From positions 24,074,356 to 24,138,355 of the forward strand of contig NC_089273.1 of assembly GCF_963678975.1 (NCBI RefSeq): a DNA stretch of 64,000 nt. Direction: 5' to 3'. Below, one piece after another: positions 12,217 through 24,700 of this stretch. The stretch is from Dysidea avara. Its lineage: Eukaryota > Porifera > Demospongiae > Dictyoceratida > Dysideidae. Numbering within the stretch: position 1 is the stretch's first letter; each line of letters opens with the position of its first letter. The notes under the pieces are model-generated. The model saw only the letters and a list, made by a program, of their open reading frames with translations. It was not told where the DNA came from and did no database searches. A program made the position numbers and the translations under genes.

Positions 12217-14537
12217 TCAACACACTAATGGCGGCCCAAAATTAGTCAGCATGCAACAAACGTATATTATGTCACTGATAGAATCCCACATGGAAGCAGG
12301 CAAGGTCTCTCATATAATACGATAGTCCTTCACACGATCGACCAATTGCCCTTTCCACATGTACTCTTAAGCGAGCAATTTTTTTGGTTACAAATACATC
12401 ATTGGCTGGCATTTGTGAATTAGACTGAAGGAATGGCGGCATATTAAGGCGGACACCATATGGGACTAACATGTCTTGTATTGTAAATCCTTTGTCAGCC
12501 ATTATTTCATCACCGGGTTCTAATTTTGCTAATAATCCACTAACTTCTACCAGTTTACGATCAGATACTGAACCTTCGTATGCTTCAGAAACAAATGATA
12601 TTGCCCCACTTGGTGTTACTCCAATCAAAATTTTAACTGTGTTTCTGCTTTTGTACGCTGAATATGTGCAAGCTTGAGAAAGCAAAGAAGATGGTCGCTC
12701 AACTGAAAACTCAGTAGCATCAATTATAACTCTAGTGTTAGGATAATCTTTCTTGAAAGTCTTGGGCATATATTTTTTGACTACGTGCCAAGCTGGAAAT
12801 GTTTCAATTGACTTAAAACTGTGGAACATCAAGTTGATCCAAGTGTTTGTGATTCGCGACACAGATGGCTGTGAAATATCAAATCTGTAGGCGATGTCAT
12901 GTTCAAGTAAGCCTAGTCGTAGCCGAACTAATGTCAAAAAAAATTGCTCTTGTAATGGAAGCTTGAAGGTACGTCCAACTTTCACATCACTGTAGTCACA
13001 TTCACTTCTATGGCCACTCCATTGCCGCATCACTTTAGCATCAGATTCTAAAATCTCCTCATGAAAAGCCACCAGTGTTCATAGTCATTGAAACCAGTGT
13101 AAAATTTTACTAAAGTGTCATTGCCCTTGATGTTTTCCATCCTAAACAAAGACTTTTTAAGCATATTCTCTGAATCTGCAAGCTTTCTTTCCATATCTGC
13201 TAGCTTACATTGCATTTGCAATAGTTTACTCTGGGTATCAGTTAGATTACTCTGTACATTGGCGAACTGTCTTTCATTATCTGCAAGCTTGCTCTGCATA
13301 TCGGCCAACTGCTTTTCAGTCTCTGCAAGCTTGCTCTGTGCAACTGCCAACTGTCTTTCCGTCTCTACAAGCTTGCTCTGTGTAACTGCCAACTGTCTTT
13401 CAGTTTCTGCAAGCTTACTCGATGTACCAGTAGGAATGCACCCCAAATCTGCTACTTGATTTTGAAGCTTTAGAGTCTCTCTTTCAAAATCTGTTATAGA
13501 ATTAGGAGAATCGGTACCTTCACAATCAGTATTAAAATGTTGCAGTTCTCCATCATATGTATCCATATCAACATCAAGTGCAGAAATATCCTTCACATCA
13601 CAGCTATCAACTGTTAATGACTGCAATGCCTTCGTTGAAGTTATCAACATACGTTTCTTTTTCTGATTCCATGGAAATACAGAAGGATCGGCGGAAAGTT
13701 TAAGACATCGGTTTTTACCTCCAGACCAAGTACAAAATGCTCCGAACAAATTTTAGTATTCTGTGTAATAGCAAAGTGCTTTCCAGGATCATGGCGAATT
13801 AAAGCAATCCACTTTTTCCTTTAGCTGAATATGCAACAGGAAAAGTGTGAAATGATATTTTTGGCAGACCTAATTTTTCCTGCTCTTTCCTGTGACCAGC
13901 AGAATTGTGACAATCTGGTACGCAACAATAGTGCCCTTGCCAAGACTTTTTCTTGCTACTGACAGATTTGGCTGCACCTTCACTATAAAAGTGATCATCC
14001 TTCGATTCATCTCCAACATTCTCTGCTGCAGGTAGATCAGTTCTGCTGTTAGCACTACTGTGTTCACCATCTACAGAAGACTACTTGGTTGCATGTGTGT
14101 ACACTGAAAATCTCACCTGGAATGGTATCCTGGCCAGCGCAGGACGCAGCAGTGTTGCCTTCACACCCTACAATATTAGTAACACACATTAAAACTCTGT
14201 CTGGATCATATCATGCCCTGCTGCTTGGGGTGTATGCCTTTATAGGGCAAAAACATTTCAAGGACCCAGCCATACACATGAAAACATGCTTAGTAGCTAG
14301 GTTCCGGGGCTTGACCAGCTTAAAAATTCATTTACACTGCTCAGTGGTCCTTGGAAGACAAGGGTAAACTTATTTAACGTGTGCACGCTGTGTTTATAGC
14401 TCGTCTCACATTTAATGCCCACTAGCCAGAAATCGACCACAGGTACTCGCTAACGGCGCGCAAAAGTAATTACTCATATTGCAATATTGTTAATATCGCT
14501 CACCAGCAAGTTCCTTCAGATCTACTGAGTCATTCAT
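12217..14537 (-). pseudogene. ISL2EU transposase: THAP zinc finger + HTH + DDE_4 nuclease (frameshifted)
   Basis: Exons at 14537-14504, 14167-14117 and 14070 downward. Exon 3 reads on from the inverted repeat into a THAP finger (HYCCVPDCHNSAGH, then FHTFP, CSEHF, and the terminal SVFPW), broken by frame changes near 13817 and 13720. A long heptad-like coiled coil follows (13450-13160, repeated ETERQLAVTQSKLV-type units). Another frame change near 13070 leads to a helix-turn-helix (DIAYRFDISQPSVSRI) and the DDE nuclease: RVIIDATEFSVER (Asp 1), MADKGFTIQD (Asp 2), RVHVERAIGR (Glu). After that Glu the frame shifts again near 12337, and the family-like end LTNFGPPLV is read in another frame up to a stop at 12217-12219. 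Known role: cut-and-paste transposition. This copy cannot make a full product. Confidence 0.85.
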
Positions 14538-14652
14538 CACAAACAGCCACGTTCGCCATTCATTCCTGTACAAAGTACCCACATATCGGAATGCCATAAC
14601 GATGGTGACGCAATAAAACGTCACGCACGCGTAAGTAAACGTCATTGCGGAT
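14043..14652 (-). repeat. Right terminal inverted repeat of the ISL2EU element
   Basis: Inverse copy of 7838-8447. On the minus strand it holds ATG exon 1 (14537-14504), exon 2 (14167-14117) and the first 28 nt of exon 3 (from 14070) of the transposase gene. Exons 1 and 2 are base-for-base identical to their left-arm counterparts. Confidence 0.9.
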
Positions 14653-15152
14653 ATCGCTTATTTGTATGCTTCGTAAGAAGGAAAATTCGTGGCCTAGTAA
14701 GGATCACACTGCTATAATTATAGTGTATATATATACCACAAGCCTGTAGTCAACTGTATGTATCAGCAAGAGCCTATAAGCAATTTGCAAGCAGCTTATG
14801 CCTTTTGGTTTTAGATGCAACTGAATGTTTACAAAGACACAAGATCTACTTCCAGCACCAGCTAGAGATGACATTGGATTTTTTCAAGTAATTTTTCTTC
14901 ATTTGAATCAATTCCCTTGACCCACATTAACATGTGTACAAAGAGACAATCTAATACAAATCAGTTTTACTTCATTATAAAGGATAATCTGTCTAATGCA
15001 TACACACTAACCAGAGTTTTTTTTTTGCAGTTATGACATAATTACTAAACAATTTTTTTTTTCTACTGTATAATACAGCACATGGCACACAGTGAAAATT
15101 TTCAAATAAATCACAATACTAAACTATTACAAAATCTTATTTCAAGCAACAA
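14653..15152. other. Non-coding spacer
   Basis: No gene seen between the ISL2EU element and the 3' end of the NHL gene. The poly-T/A runs near 15019 and 15052 may belong to the 3' UTR of the NHL gene on the minus strand; no clear polyadenylation signal could be assigned. Confidence 0.5.
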
Positions 15153-18100
15153 TTACATATTACAGATGACTTGTAGTCTTTCATTCACCCCCTCTGCAAC
15201 ATACATGACTCCATTGTGATCCAATGAAATTCCCAGAATGCTATAGAATTCTCCAAGTTTAGAACCTTTGTTGCCAAACTGTACAATCCTCTGATGATCA
15301 TAGTTCCACACTTTGATCTTATCATCATCACCATCACTATTAGCTATGATGTAACCATCTGGAGTAAGGATAATACCCCATGGTCTAAGGCATTCTATTT
15401 TACTGATGAAAGAGCCAGTGTGGCTGAACAGTTGAATACAATTACCATGTAGGTCACTGACTGCCACATTGTCAACACTAACAGCTACTCTAACAGGATA
15501 TTGAAACTGTCCTGGGGCATCACCTTCACCACCAAAACAGAACATAAAAGTGCCATCTTGCTGAAATACCTGTACTCTATAATTGTCACTGTCTACAATA
15601 AACAAAACATTATCACTGCTGAAGGCCAATCCCATTGGGCAGTTGAACTGTCCATCTTTACTACCTCTTATGCCAACGGCCGATAAAAATTTTCCTTGTA
15701 AAGAATATTTCTTTACTTGACCACTGCCCCAGTCACTTACAGCAACCACTCCATCAGTACTCACAGCTACGCTGCTGGGCACAACTAGTTTTGTACTGCA
15801 ACCATATTGTCCAATCGTGTTTACAAAAGCAAAAGTAGAATCCAGTACGACCACGCAATTGTTTCCTCCATCGACTATTGCAATTTCTCCAAAAGGACCA
15901 ACAGCAACATCTCTGAGGCCACCCAACTTCTTCTGCCCATAATGTGTCACAAGTGTAGAACAGTGTTTTTCTGACATGTTACTATAATCTCTTAATAGAA
16001 TTGACAACCTATATATAGAATGTTATACGATCTTCAATGAATGTACATGGATGCATGAATTATAGTGCAATTGTACTGTAAATTTACTGACATTATGTGA
16101 CTAAAATTTTGTAGCAGTATGTTGTGTCACATCTAATTACTATGCACCAATTTTGTGGCAGTCATTCTCAGTATATATATATATACAGTACCCTTTTTGC
16201 TAAGACATTTTTCTCACAAGGGATGTCAAAATCATTAATTTTTCTGTTGCCTTGTAGACCAACAAATGTCTGCAATAGCAGTCGATTCTTCTTGATGCCA
16301 TACAGTATAGCATAAGCCTTTATTACTGACAGGAATTGTGATTTGTGCAGGTTGAACACTGTCACCTAGCACCTTCATACATACTAGGTGTCTCTAAAAG
16401 TAAATATCATATTGCTGGTGTTTAATTATAATTAACTTCCTCACCAAATTTGTATGTTGTTAAAAATGAAATGCTATGATGGCGGGCAATTGGAAATAGT
16501 GGAAATGGAAACCGGAAACGGAAAGTGTAAATGGAAAATGGAATTAGTCAAATCATCAATTAAATGTACCCTAGAGTAAAACCCTTGTTTAGTGTCCACG
16601 TCTTAAAGACCACACTATAATTAGTTCTCAAAGATGGCTAAGGTCACCTTTTATAAAGATCACCTCTTTACAAAGCCCATCTCTTCACATTGCAATAATA
16701 GTTAGGTTCCAATCATCCTATATTAGACCACTTTATCAAAACAGGTAAAAAGACTAGGCTCTTTGTTGATACAGTAGGTTGTGGTGTACTAGCTACATTG
16801 GGGTCACTTGCGTGGAATATTTTTGTATGACACATTCTGGTATCATAGTATTATCTATGCTGGTACAAACTAAGTGATGATGGTATATGACTTGAGTGAA
16901 GTGTGGGCAAAGAGATGACATTAATATGAGTCATGAAATACATGTTTGAAGCTATATTACCATGTAATGAGGTAGTCTTTATCAAAGGTGACCACAAAGT
17001 GGTCCTTAACCACCTTTGAGATCTAATTACAGTGTGGTCTTTGTACAGAGGTGGTCTTTATAAGAAGGTGGTCTTTAAGAGGTGGCCACTAAACAAGGGT
17101 TTTACTCTAGGGTACATTTATATGACAATTTGACCATTTCTGTTTTCCATTTCCACTTTCCATTTCCGGTTTCCATTTCCACTGTTTCAGATTGCCCTAT
17201 GATGGCACCTAAAAATGCTAAACTTTGACTGCTCCAGTCAAAAAATAATACCTCTAGATGCTACCATAGCACTTCATTTTTAACAGTGTAGAAGCTCTGA
17301 TCTACCACTTCTAAACAATCCAAATTAACTATAATTATATCAAAATACTTGCTACAGAACATGGTGGTTGTGGTGGTGAGTGGGCTAAGATGTTCATAGC
17401 CATTTACACAGCCTTTAAGACTTCACGACTATTTATTTATTAATGTTTTACAGCACAAGTGCTGAAGGTCTGTAGGACACCTGAACTATCTGCAAAGGCC
17501 AAATGGAAAAAAATCAGCAGTAAGATACTATATTTGCTGCTTCAAGAATGCAGCAACTAATGCTCTCCCCAATCACCTACAACTTAGCCCTCCCTATGCA
17601 AGATCCAGGATCAGCCCTTTTAGGCTTCTGTGGAATTGTTGACATTGCTCGTAATCCCTACTACTACAAGTACACAGAAAAATTTGGAATTTTCAACTAG
17701 AGTAGGGATCATGGCACATCGATAAAATGTACTGAAACAAGCTGGAGTAGTGCATGACATTAAATCACAGTAAAACAGTAAGAAGTGTTATATCCCTACT
17801 GTGCATTTCCACTATGGTATATCTCCCTATTGTTTTACTGTGATTTAATATCGTACACTACTCCAGCTTGTTTCAGTACTTTTTACTACTATGGTCCCTA
17901 CTTTAGTTGAAAATTCATTTTTCTGTGTACTTATTTGTTAACTTTTTTTGCAAATAATTATTATGACTGGTGAATCCACATACACTGCATCTGAAATGGC
18001 ACCCCAATTATCATCTGAAAAGTAAAGTATCCATTACGCTTCGTTGTCAGCTAAGTTTAATCCGTTATGCAACATTTCAAATCAAGAACTGTTCAAAAAG

Positions 18101-21100
18101 CACCTCTACAATCCACGCATACTGAAAGAAAGAAATGGTGCTGTGCACCCCGGTTATATCAATTATCGTCCGAAAAGTGAAGTATCCATTACGTTTCGTA
18201 GCCAACCTGTTACATAGCAGTACAAATTAAGAAATACTTGTAAAGCACCTCTGCTATAAAAATAGCCACTATGGGGGAAGTCCATGAAGAATGCATTGTA
18301 CGTATTGCAGTATGTTAAAAGGCACATGTCGGGTCGAAGCAACCTCAAAACAGTGAAAAAATCAAGCCTGTAGCCATAGCCGTTATTGAGTTACGCTAAT
18401 CTGAAGGCATCAGTCAGTTACTCGGTCAGTCAGTCGAAAATTCCGTTGGATATATATTTTTTAAATTCCATAGCAACTTGTTGAAAGCATTTTGGGTCAA
18501 TCTGAAAGCTTGTTTGGACTTAGTTTTACCAAGAGTACGTAATATATATATTTATATTATGTACTCTTGGTTTTATCTAACCAATACTGCGTCATCATCG
18601 TCAGGGAAACTGAGGCTGGTTTTTGGGTGATGTTATTTCGTGGGTCACGCCTACTCCTTTGTGGTCCCTACTTTACACAGATTATCTGATAACCTGCTAA
18701 AACTACAGTATACATTCTACACAAAACATATGCTTTCTTACTTGAATGGACTGCCAGGAATATGTTCTTCACCAATCAGAACAGATAACTCATAGTTTCC
18801 ATGTGTCTTAGGAACAAATGCAGTTTCATAACTTCCATTTCCGACTGCTTTGACTACTTCCAGTAACACTACTTGTCCAGACTGATCAGTCAGCGACACA
18901 TTTATTTGACTGGTACCATCATTAACAACACCGTTATAAAGGTTTTTTAGAAATACTGTCACTATAGCCTCTTTGTTGACTGCCAGCTTAGGAAAGGTTA
19001 TCGTACATTTACTTGGATCAACTGGAAACCCTTCAATTTTGCTGGCCATCTCAACAAACAGTTTTTCAGCTTCTTGATATGTAACTTCACCATCTTCACT
19101 TTCTGTTAAATCAATTTTTGACTGTTCCTTCATTATCCTCAGGTGGTCTCTTCGTTGCTGCAATATTTTACTCCTTCTAGTTAGCTGATCATCCTTTAGC
19201 TTCTCTGCTCTTGTCTTCTTCACCAGTTCCAAGCAACTTCTCAATTGAGTCCATAGTAGCAATAACTTGTCCAGTTGTAACTGTGAACACAAAAAAGTTT
19301 ACATTTAACACATAGTTAAAATAATTATTTCAATATTGCAATGCATTTATGATAAAAAGTTGATCTTATACCAACAAAGCAGGTCCCACTACATTGTACA
19401 CATTAAAAATGAATTGCTAAATGTAAGCCCCAGCTTTCAAATACTGAGGGCCATTTCACTTCAGTTTCAGTGTTATACAGCATTACAAACATTAAACAGT
19501 ACAGGAAGCATCTTGGTAATCAATCTAGTCAGTATGGAAATTATGAGTAGACACATGCCCCAACATTAATTACTGAAATACAAATTGGCCATTTTGCTTC
19601 ATGTTCCATCTTTTATACAGCATTGCAAACAAACAACAGTATGAAAAGCATCTCTGCAATCAATCCAGTCACTCTATGGAAACTAAAGTACTAAAGTCAT
19701 ACCATGTTTTGCCGCAAATCAACACCGATGCAGTAGTGGACAAAAAATGAGACACAAAGGGGAGGGAAAATGTGGATCAAGATGCATGGAATGTTACAGT
19801 AGTTGCTTTGGTTGGTAAAAAGGTACGTCTCCAACCAAAGCAACATCAAATAGTTAAGAAATCAAGCCCATAGCCTTATACATAGTCAAGATATGCCTTT
19901 GCGGAAAGCATCAAGCTGTTATGAAGGAAAAGTGAGGCTGGCATTTGGGTGATATTTCTGGGCAAGAAAGTCCAAACCTCCATGATCCCTAGTATTAGAT
20001 TATGTTTATCAACTAGAAAATATAATGCACTGAAGAAGAATCAGGTCTGATTCATGCTAACAATTATTCTCTTGGTAGACTGCAGTAAGTTGATGATTGT
20101 AAACATCACAGCTGCTTTCGATACAATTGGGTATTTGTTTACTGATAAACACTACAGAGTTCTGAATATAGCATGCATGGTAGGCTGCTTTCCCACATGA
20201 CAAGTATGTGTGCATGCATGTGTAAACAAAGGTTAGACTTTGTAATAAGTAGCAGAAACTACAAGTTATATACAATGCTTCAAAATGTCTGCTGATGTTT
20301 TACGAGCAGTTTCTGAAATTTTTAACTCTTTGTACATGCACTTATGCATTCCCAATATGTAAACATGACTCACAAAATAAGCTAACTTCCTGTAAGGCTA
20401 GACTATGACTATAGTTGGTACATGTTCACCTGAGTCCCTGCCAAATATTGTAATATCAAAGAGGTGAACATGTGTTCACTCACAATGGTTTTGTACTGGA
20501 ACAAGCATGTTTTCATGTTGTAAACATGTTTGTGCCTGAATCTTCCATACTAAATATATGGGATATTTTTAAAGCCTCATAACTCACTTGTTCTTGCAAG
20601 CCAGTATCAAAGCACTTTTTTGATAAACAGTTCTAGCGTTTGAAGGGCTTCACAGCGCTACTAAATGTTTGAGCAGCTGGCCCTTGTAACAAGAATTATT
20701 AACAAGAAACAAGGGCTAAGGTGATTTTTCCATCTAGCTATCTTTCTTGTCTTCAGTTTTATACCACCTTTGTGTTTAGTTACAAGCAGTTTCTTTTAAA
20801 TCCATGAGACTGCTATAGAGCAATAGCAACATCATTTCAGAAAAAAAAAAAAAACTTTAGGAAACTTTAGGCCAACATCTACAGTCACTTTGTACTCTTT
20901 TAGCTGCAGATGGCTGTGGAGTATATCTAGTTTTAATGAAAGGTCTGCAACTCAAAAAAAATCCTGTATAAGATTTCAAACCTTTAAAATTTTCTAAGAT
21001 ATGAAATATTTGTGGCAAGACTTTAAATTAGAATAGAATTGGCTCACATGTTGTTTATTGTGAGCTAGGTAAGATTTCAGAGTTTGAAATCTCTACAGGC

Positions 21101-21735
21101 CGTACGGCTGTGATGAGATCCTAAGAGTAGCTACACAGAAGTATTTTATACACCTTTATTGCCTTTTCTTTCTTATCAGCTGCTTGCCTAATATCCTGCA
21201 GGACCTGTTGCTCTCTTTCGTTGATTTTATTTCGAAAAGTATCAAATAGTTTTCTTGTCCTCTCCATGGTGTTGTCCCTGTTGTTTATTACGCTACTTTT
21301 CATCTGTTTTGTACGATAAACAGCTTGCTTTGTTTCTTCCAGCAACTCAGAAAGGTTACTAGCGACATCTCCCAGTGGTTGGTCATCCAGTGCTGGTGGA
21401 GAATCAGACGGCAAATCTGCTATCGAATTAGTGGTGTACACGTGATCTTGCTCACCGTCGATATTCAAACCATACAGTTCCGTTATGCCTTGAGTGGAAG
21501 AAGATAAAGCTGGTGAATCAGAATCTAGTCCAGAAATTGTTGGTAGTTTCGGCTGTGTAGTTCCAGTGTCCAAGGTTGTTACAGTAGAACTCGACTGCAC
21601 AATGGCAGCGCAATCGTCAGAACAAGTGATAGCGCCCTGCAGTCGCTTTGGATCATCATAATGTTCCATTGCCACTTGAAATGTGAACAACGAACTCTTG
21701 TAGTGTGAATCTAGCTGAAGGGAGGGGTAAGCCAT
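15153..21735 (-). CDS. TRIM2/3/71-like protein: coiled coil - filamin repeat - NHL beta-propeller, no RING or B-box
   Basis: Three minus-strand exons: 21735-21154 (ATG exon), 19280-18742 and 16008-15153 (stop). Donors GTGTAT and GTAAGA and acceptors CAG and TAG join in phases 0 and 2, giving 1,977 nt and 658 residues with no break. Exon 1 encodes a Ser/Thr-rich N-terminus (about 1-130) and the start of a helical coiled coil (KINEREQQVLQDIRQAADKK). Exon 2 continues the coiled coil (LTRRSKILQQRRDHLRIM), then a filamin/ABP280 repeat (GSYETAFVPKTHGNYEL...HIPGSPF). Exon 3 is an NHL repeat propeller with the typical 'GQFNCPMGLAF..DNVLFIVDSDNYRVQVF' pattern repeated about five to six times. Known family members use RING ligase activity plus NHL-mediated RNA or protein binding. 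Here no RING or B-box Cys/His cluster is visible in exon 1, so ligase activity is unlikely unless an upstream exon exists. Intron 2 (2.7 kb) is full of repeats. Confidence 0.88.
16484..17197. mobile_element. Mutator-like foldback element (714 bp) with 9-bp target duplication
   Basis: The ends are long inverted repeats: left 'gggcaattggaaatagtgga', right arm the complement, 'gggcaatctgaaacagtgga'. The arms run about 200 bp, including 'accctagagtaaaaccctt' and the 'ggtggtcttta' motifs. Flanks are tatgatggc at 16475-16483 and again at 17198-17206. A 9-bp duplication plus long arms is the Mutator pattern. No coding frame. It lies in intron 2 of the NHL gene. Confidence 0.8.
17431..17490 (-). mobile_element. 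LINE/SINE 3' tail
   Basis: The minus strand reads 'gtcctacagaccttcagcac' then 'ttgtgctgtaaaacattaat' and AAATA repeats. The same tail occurs on the plus strand at about 30335-30412. The upstream part at 17500-17540 loosely matches 5460-5530. Confidence 0.6.
17670..18675 (+). mobile_element. Foldback family A, copy 1
   Basis: It begins with a 261-bp near-perfect palindrome (17670-17930; arms 'gtacacagaaaaatt...agtaggga' and complement, conserved core 'tactgaaacaagctggagta'). This is followed by a ~740-bp body made of ~150-bp subrepeats ('gtatccattacg.ttcg' at about 18024 and 18179), and it ends near 18675 with 'ggtccctacttta', the complement of the start motif agtagggacca. No open frame of note. 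Copies 2 and 3 lie at 31603-33094 and from 63465. Confidence 0.8.
19300..21150. other. Intron 1 of the NHL gene, non-coding
   Basis: No gene inside. About 19710-19990 resembles the body of foldback family A (aaatcaagcc.atagcc, ggctgg.ttttgggtgat type words), so it is a decayed partial copy. Confidence 0.55.
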
Positions 21736-24700
21736 TTTCGTACTATTGTAGATTACGTAAACCGGATATTCACCGTACTGTATGCACAGTGCTTCACGTG
21801 TCAGTTGCGTGTCAGTAACCTTCCATGTTTTGCATTACAGCTAGTACATGCACATGGCTACTTACAGCAAGTTTGCATGAGATTTACAGGACAGGAATAT
21901 GAGGGAGAGATGCAGTTTAATAGCTACATAGCTATTGTTATTATTGTAGCTAAATTTTAGGCTACAGAGTCATAGATATTAAAGCATACTGTACTCGAAT
22001 ATCTATGTCTACTAAGCAACTTGATAAGTGAGTAACTACCTAGAGCTTACTAAGAAAGTTGTATTCTGAGTTGATCATGTGAATTATTTGCATCACCTAT
22101 CTACTTAACAAAATTCGAAATTCCGCCCTCCTACATTGCTATTTTGAGTAGTGCCATGTAGATGAGAAACAAGTAAGTTTATGTGACCTTAAAAAACAAT
22201 TCCAGCAGTCACGTTTGAGTTGATTAAATTGCCCATAGGCAGCACGACTTGGCTAGCCATGGGGTACATTTAAGTTAAGCCATGGCTGGCTATATATGGT
22301 GCATTTTGATGTATCATCATAGATATTGTGTAAATTGAATATCTATAGTATGGCCTTGATGTGGAAGCAGTACCACCAGTTCTATTCTAAGCAACTCAAG
22401 CTGAAATTGATTATGGGAGTTTATTATTGTGAAACTGACTTACATCCTACAGCACTCAGATGTAATTGCCGCCGAGAGTTGAGAAACATTAGTTTAAGGT
22501 GTAAACTAGTGACCACTCCCACTTTTTGAATAAAACAAGTTAACCATTCTACAATGAAGCTTACCCTTATGTATAGTATTATGTTGTAAACAGTCTTTAA
22601 ATAATGCAACAGCTTTAAAATACTGAACTTTTCTGTGATAGCAGTTGGTTTATGCGCAATGTAAATTGATTGTGATTTGGGCTTATAGCCCAGGGAGTCA
22701 GCTGATAATGTTACTTGTCTTGTATCCATTGCTGAAGTGCTGGAAACATTTCAGGCCATCAGAAATTGAAAAAGAACTAGAATATCAAGTTCATTCCATG
22801 GTGGGCCCTGACCTCTCTCCATGAGATTTATCCTTAAAGTTACTAATACTGCCCATGCAGAGAGGATTTGCCTATGTGAGACTCAAGTGTCAGGTGTTTC
22901 AGTACAGATTCACTGCACAGGCAGCGATGTGTTTCACATGGCTGCTGGGGGCTTTCCTTTACATGTGTGGGTGGGTTGTTACTACAAAGTGTATCACAGC
23001 TAGAAATGTCATACACAAGGTCATCACTTAACCCTGTTCCTTGCATGTACATATAAATTTTTGAAGTATATATACATATGTAATTTCACAGATTATTGAA
23101 TGTCACGGTTTTATTTTCAATGCTTATTTACGTATTTTTTCACTCAGGTAAATTATTATGTAGTATAGAACCAATCCTGATAATTGTTAATCATAAGTTG
23201 GAAGATTTCATGGGCAGCCAAGCAACTGCAAAATCTGTATAAAATCTGTACATACAGTATGTGGCACATACGTATGACATGATAGTTATGTTTACAAATT
23301 TTAAATCACTTGATGATGTGAAAATATTTTAAACAACCTGAGAATTTGGCAAATTGCTGTCAGTGTTTATAAAAACATCAAGTGATTTGACCACCTTGAG
23401 AAAATTATAATACAAGTAGGTACTATATTTATAAGATTTGAGCAGACTACTAACACAATAATTGTGTATGTTATAGGTGTTAAAAATGCTTTATGTTAAT
23501 TTATCCAATAGCTAATATCTTAGCTGTTGATAGTTGTGTTGATAGAATGACCACCTCCAAGCCAATTATTATAGTAACATTTATAAGATATCAGAAGTTC
23601 ACAACAGTAATAAAGCAAGTACACATTGAAAGTAGTCAACAATATTATGATTGAACTAGAATTACAACTGCTTCCTGTACATTGCATACAATGTACCTAC
23701 ATACGTACGTACAAATGTGTGATCAAGTGTGCAATTAAATGCAATTGGTGGTCTTGGCTATCAATTTTAGATTATCATTTTAACATGACAAGCTATTTGC
23801 TAGGTCATGTATGCACCGTTAACAAACATAAACCAATTACATAATAATTATTATAGTGTACGTGTAAAATGAATAACTTTCATTATGTTTGTATGTATGT
23901 ATGTAGAGGCATCCACAGAAAATTAAGGTTGTATACAATCACTGGACTGGACTAGTGGACACTGGACTAGTGGACTCGTTTTTTATTTTGTTTTGTTTTT
24001 TTTCATTTTGGCACATGTTTGGGCAACTGGTTGTTACATTGAATGTAAAATATGCAGGTGAACCTGTCTACTTATCACTGTCTGTTATCTTAGGATTGTG
24101 TACAATTCTCTCTCTTGGCATAATCTCTATTGTACGACTACCATTTGTCTTATCATGAAGTACAAACCATACAGTACATGTGTATGTAGTGTTGTAGTAA
24201 CCATGTATCCTACAAGTTATAGTCATGGAGTCAGCTAGATTAAGTGGTGACAGTTAACTGTCTTGCTATTCCATAGCTGATACAAAGGTTCTATAGATTT
24301 TGCAACGACAGCAATAACAAGCGAAATCGCATGCACAAGATTTCAACCAATCAAATTGATTCATTTTGAACTTTAAACTATAATTATCGCATGTGACTTC
24401 TGTTTTAGATTTGTTGACGTACAATAACTACTAGAACCTCTGTACATAGCTGAATGTTGACAAATCTGGCATGATCACACCTTTCTTTTGTTTGTGTGTG
24501 GGTTTCTTTATGTGTGGGGGAGTGGTCTAATTAGCATACTTACAACCAGTTGCCCAAATATTTGGTTTAAAAAGGGAAAACACCTGAGTCCAGTCCACCA
24601 GTCCAGTCCACTAGTCCAGTCCAGTGATTGTATACAGCCAAAAATTAACATCTAAACATTTTCTCTTGTAATGATCCTTACTATATAGCATAAAAGTTTT

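Larger units (their letters stand above)
7838..14652. mobile_element. ISL2EU/IS5-like DNA transposon, 6.8 kb, with 610-bp terminal inverted repeats
   Basis: The left (7838-8447) and right (14043-14652) ends are near-identical inverted repeats starting ATCCGCAATGACG, and each is flanked by AT, fitting a 2-bp AT target duplication. Inside are two convergent genes. On the minus strand is a THAP zinc finger plus helix-turn-helix plus DDE transposase. On the plus strand is a SAP/SWIM/YqaJ/OTU protein. Known: ISL2EU (IS4EU) elements of animals encode a DDE_4-type transposase and a second protein with a YqaJ-type nuclease domain, which fits this pair. Both genes carry frameshifts and stops, so the copy is probably non-autonomous now. 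The arms also contain the first exons of both genes. Confidence 0.88.
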
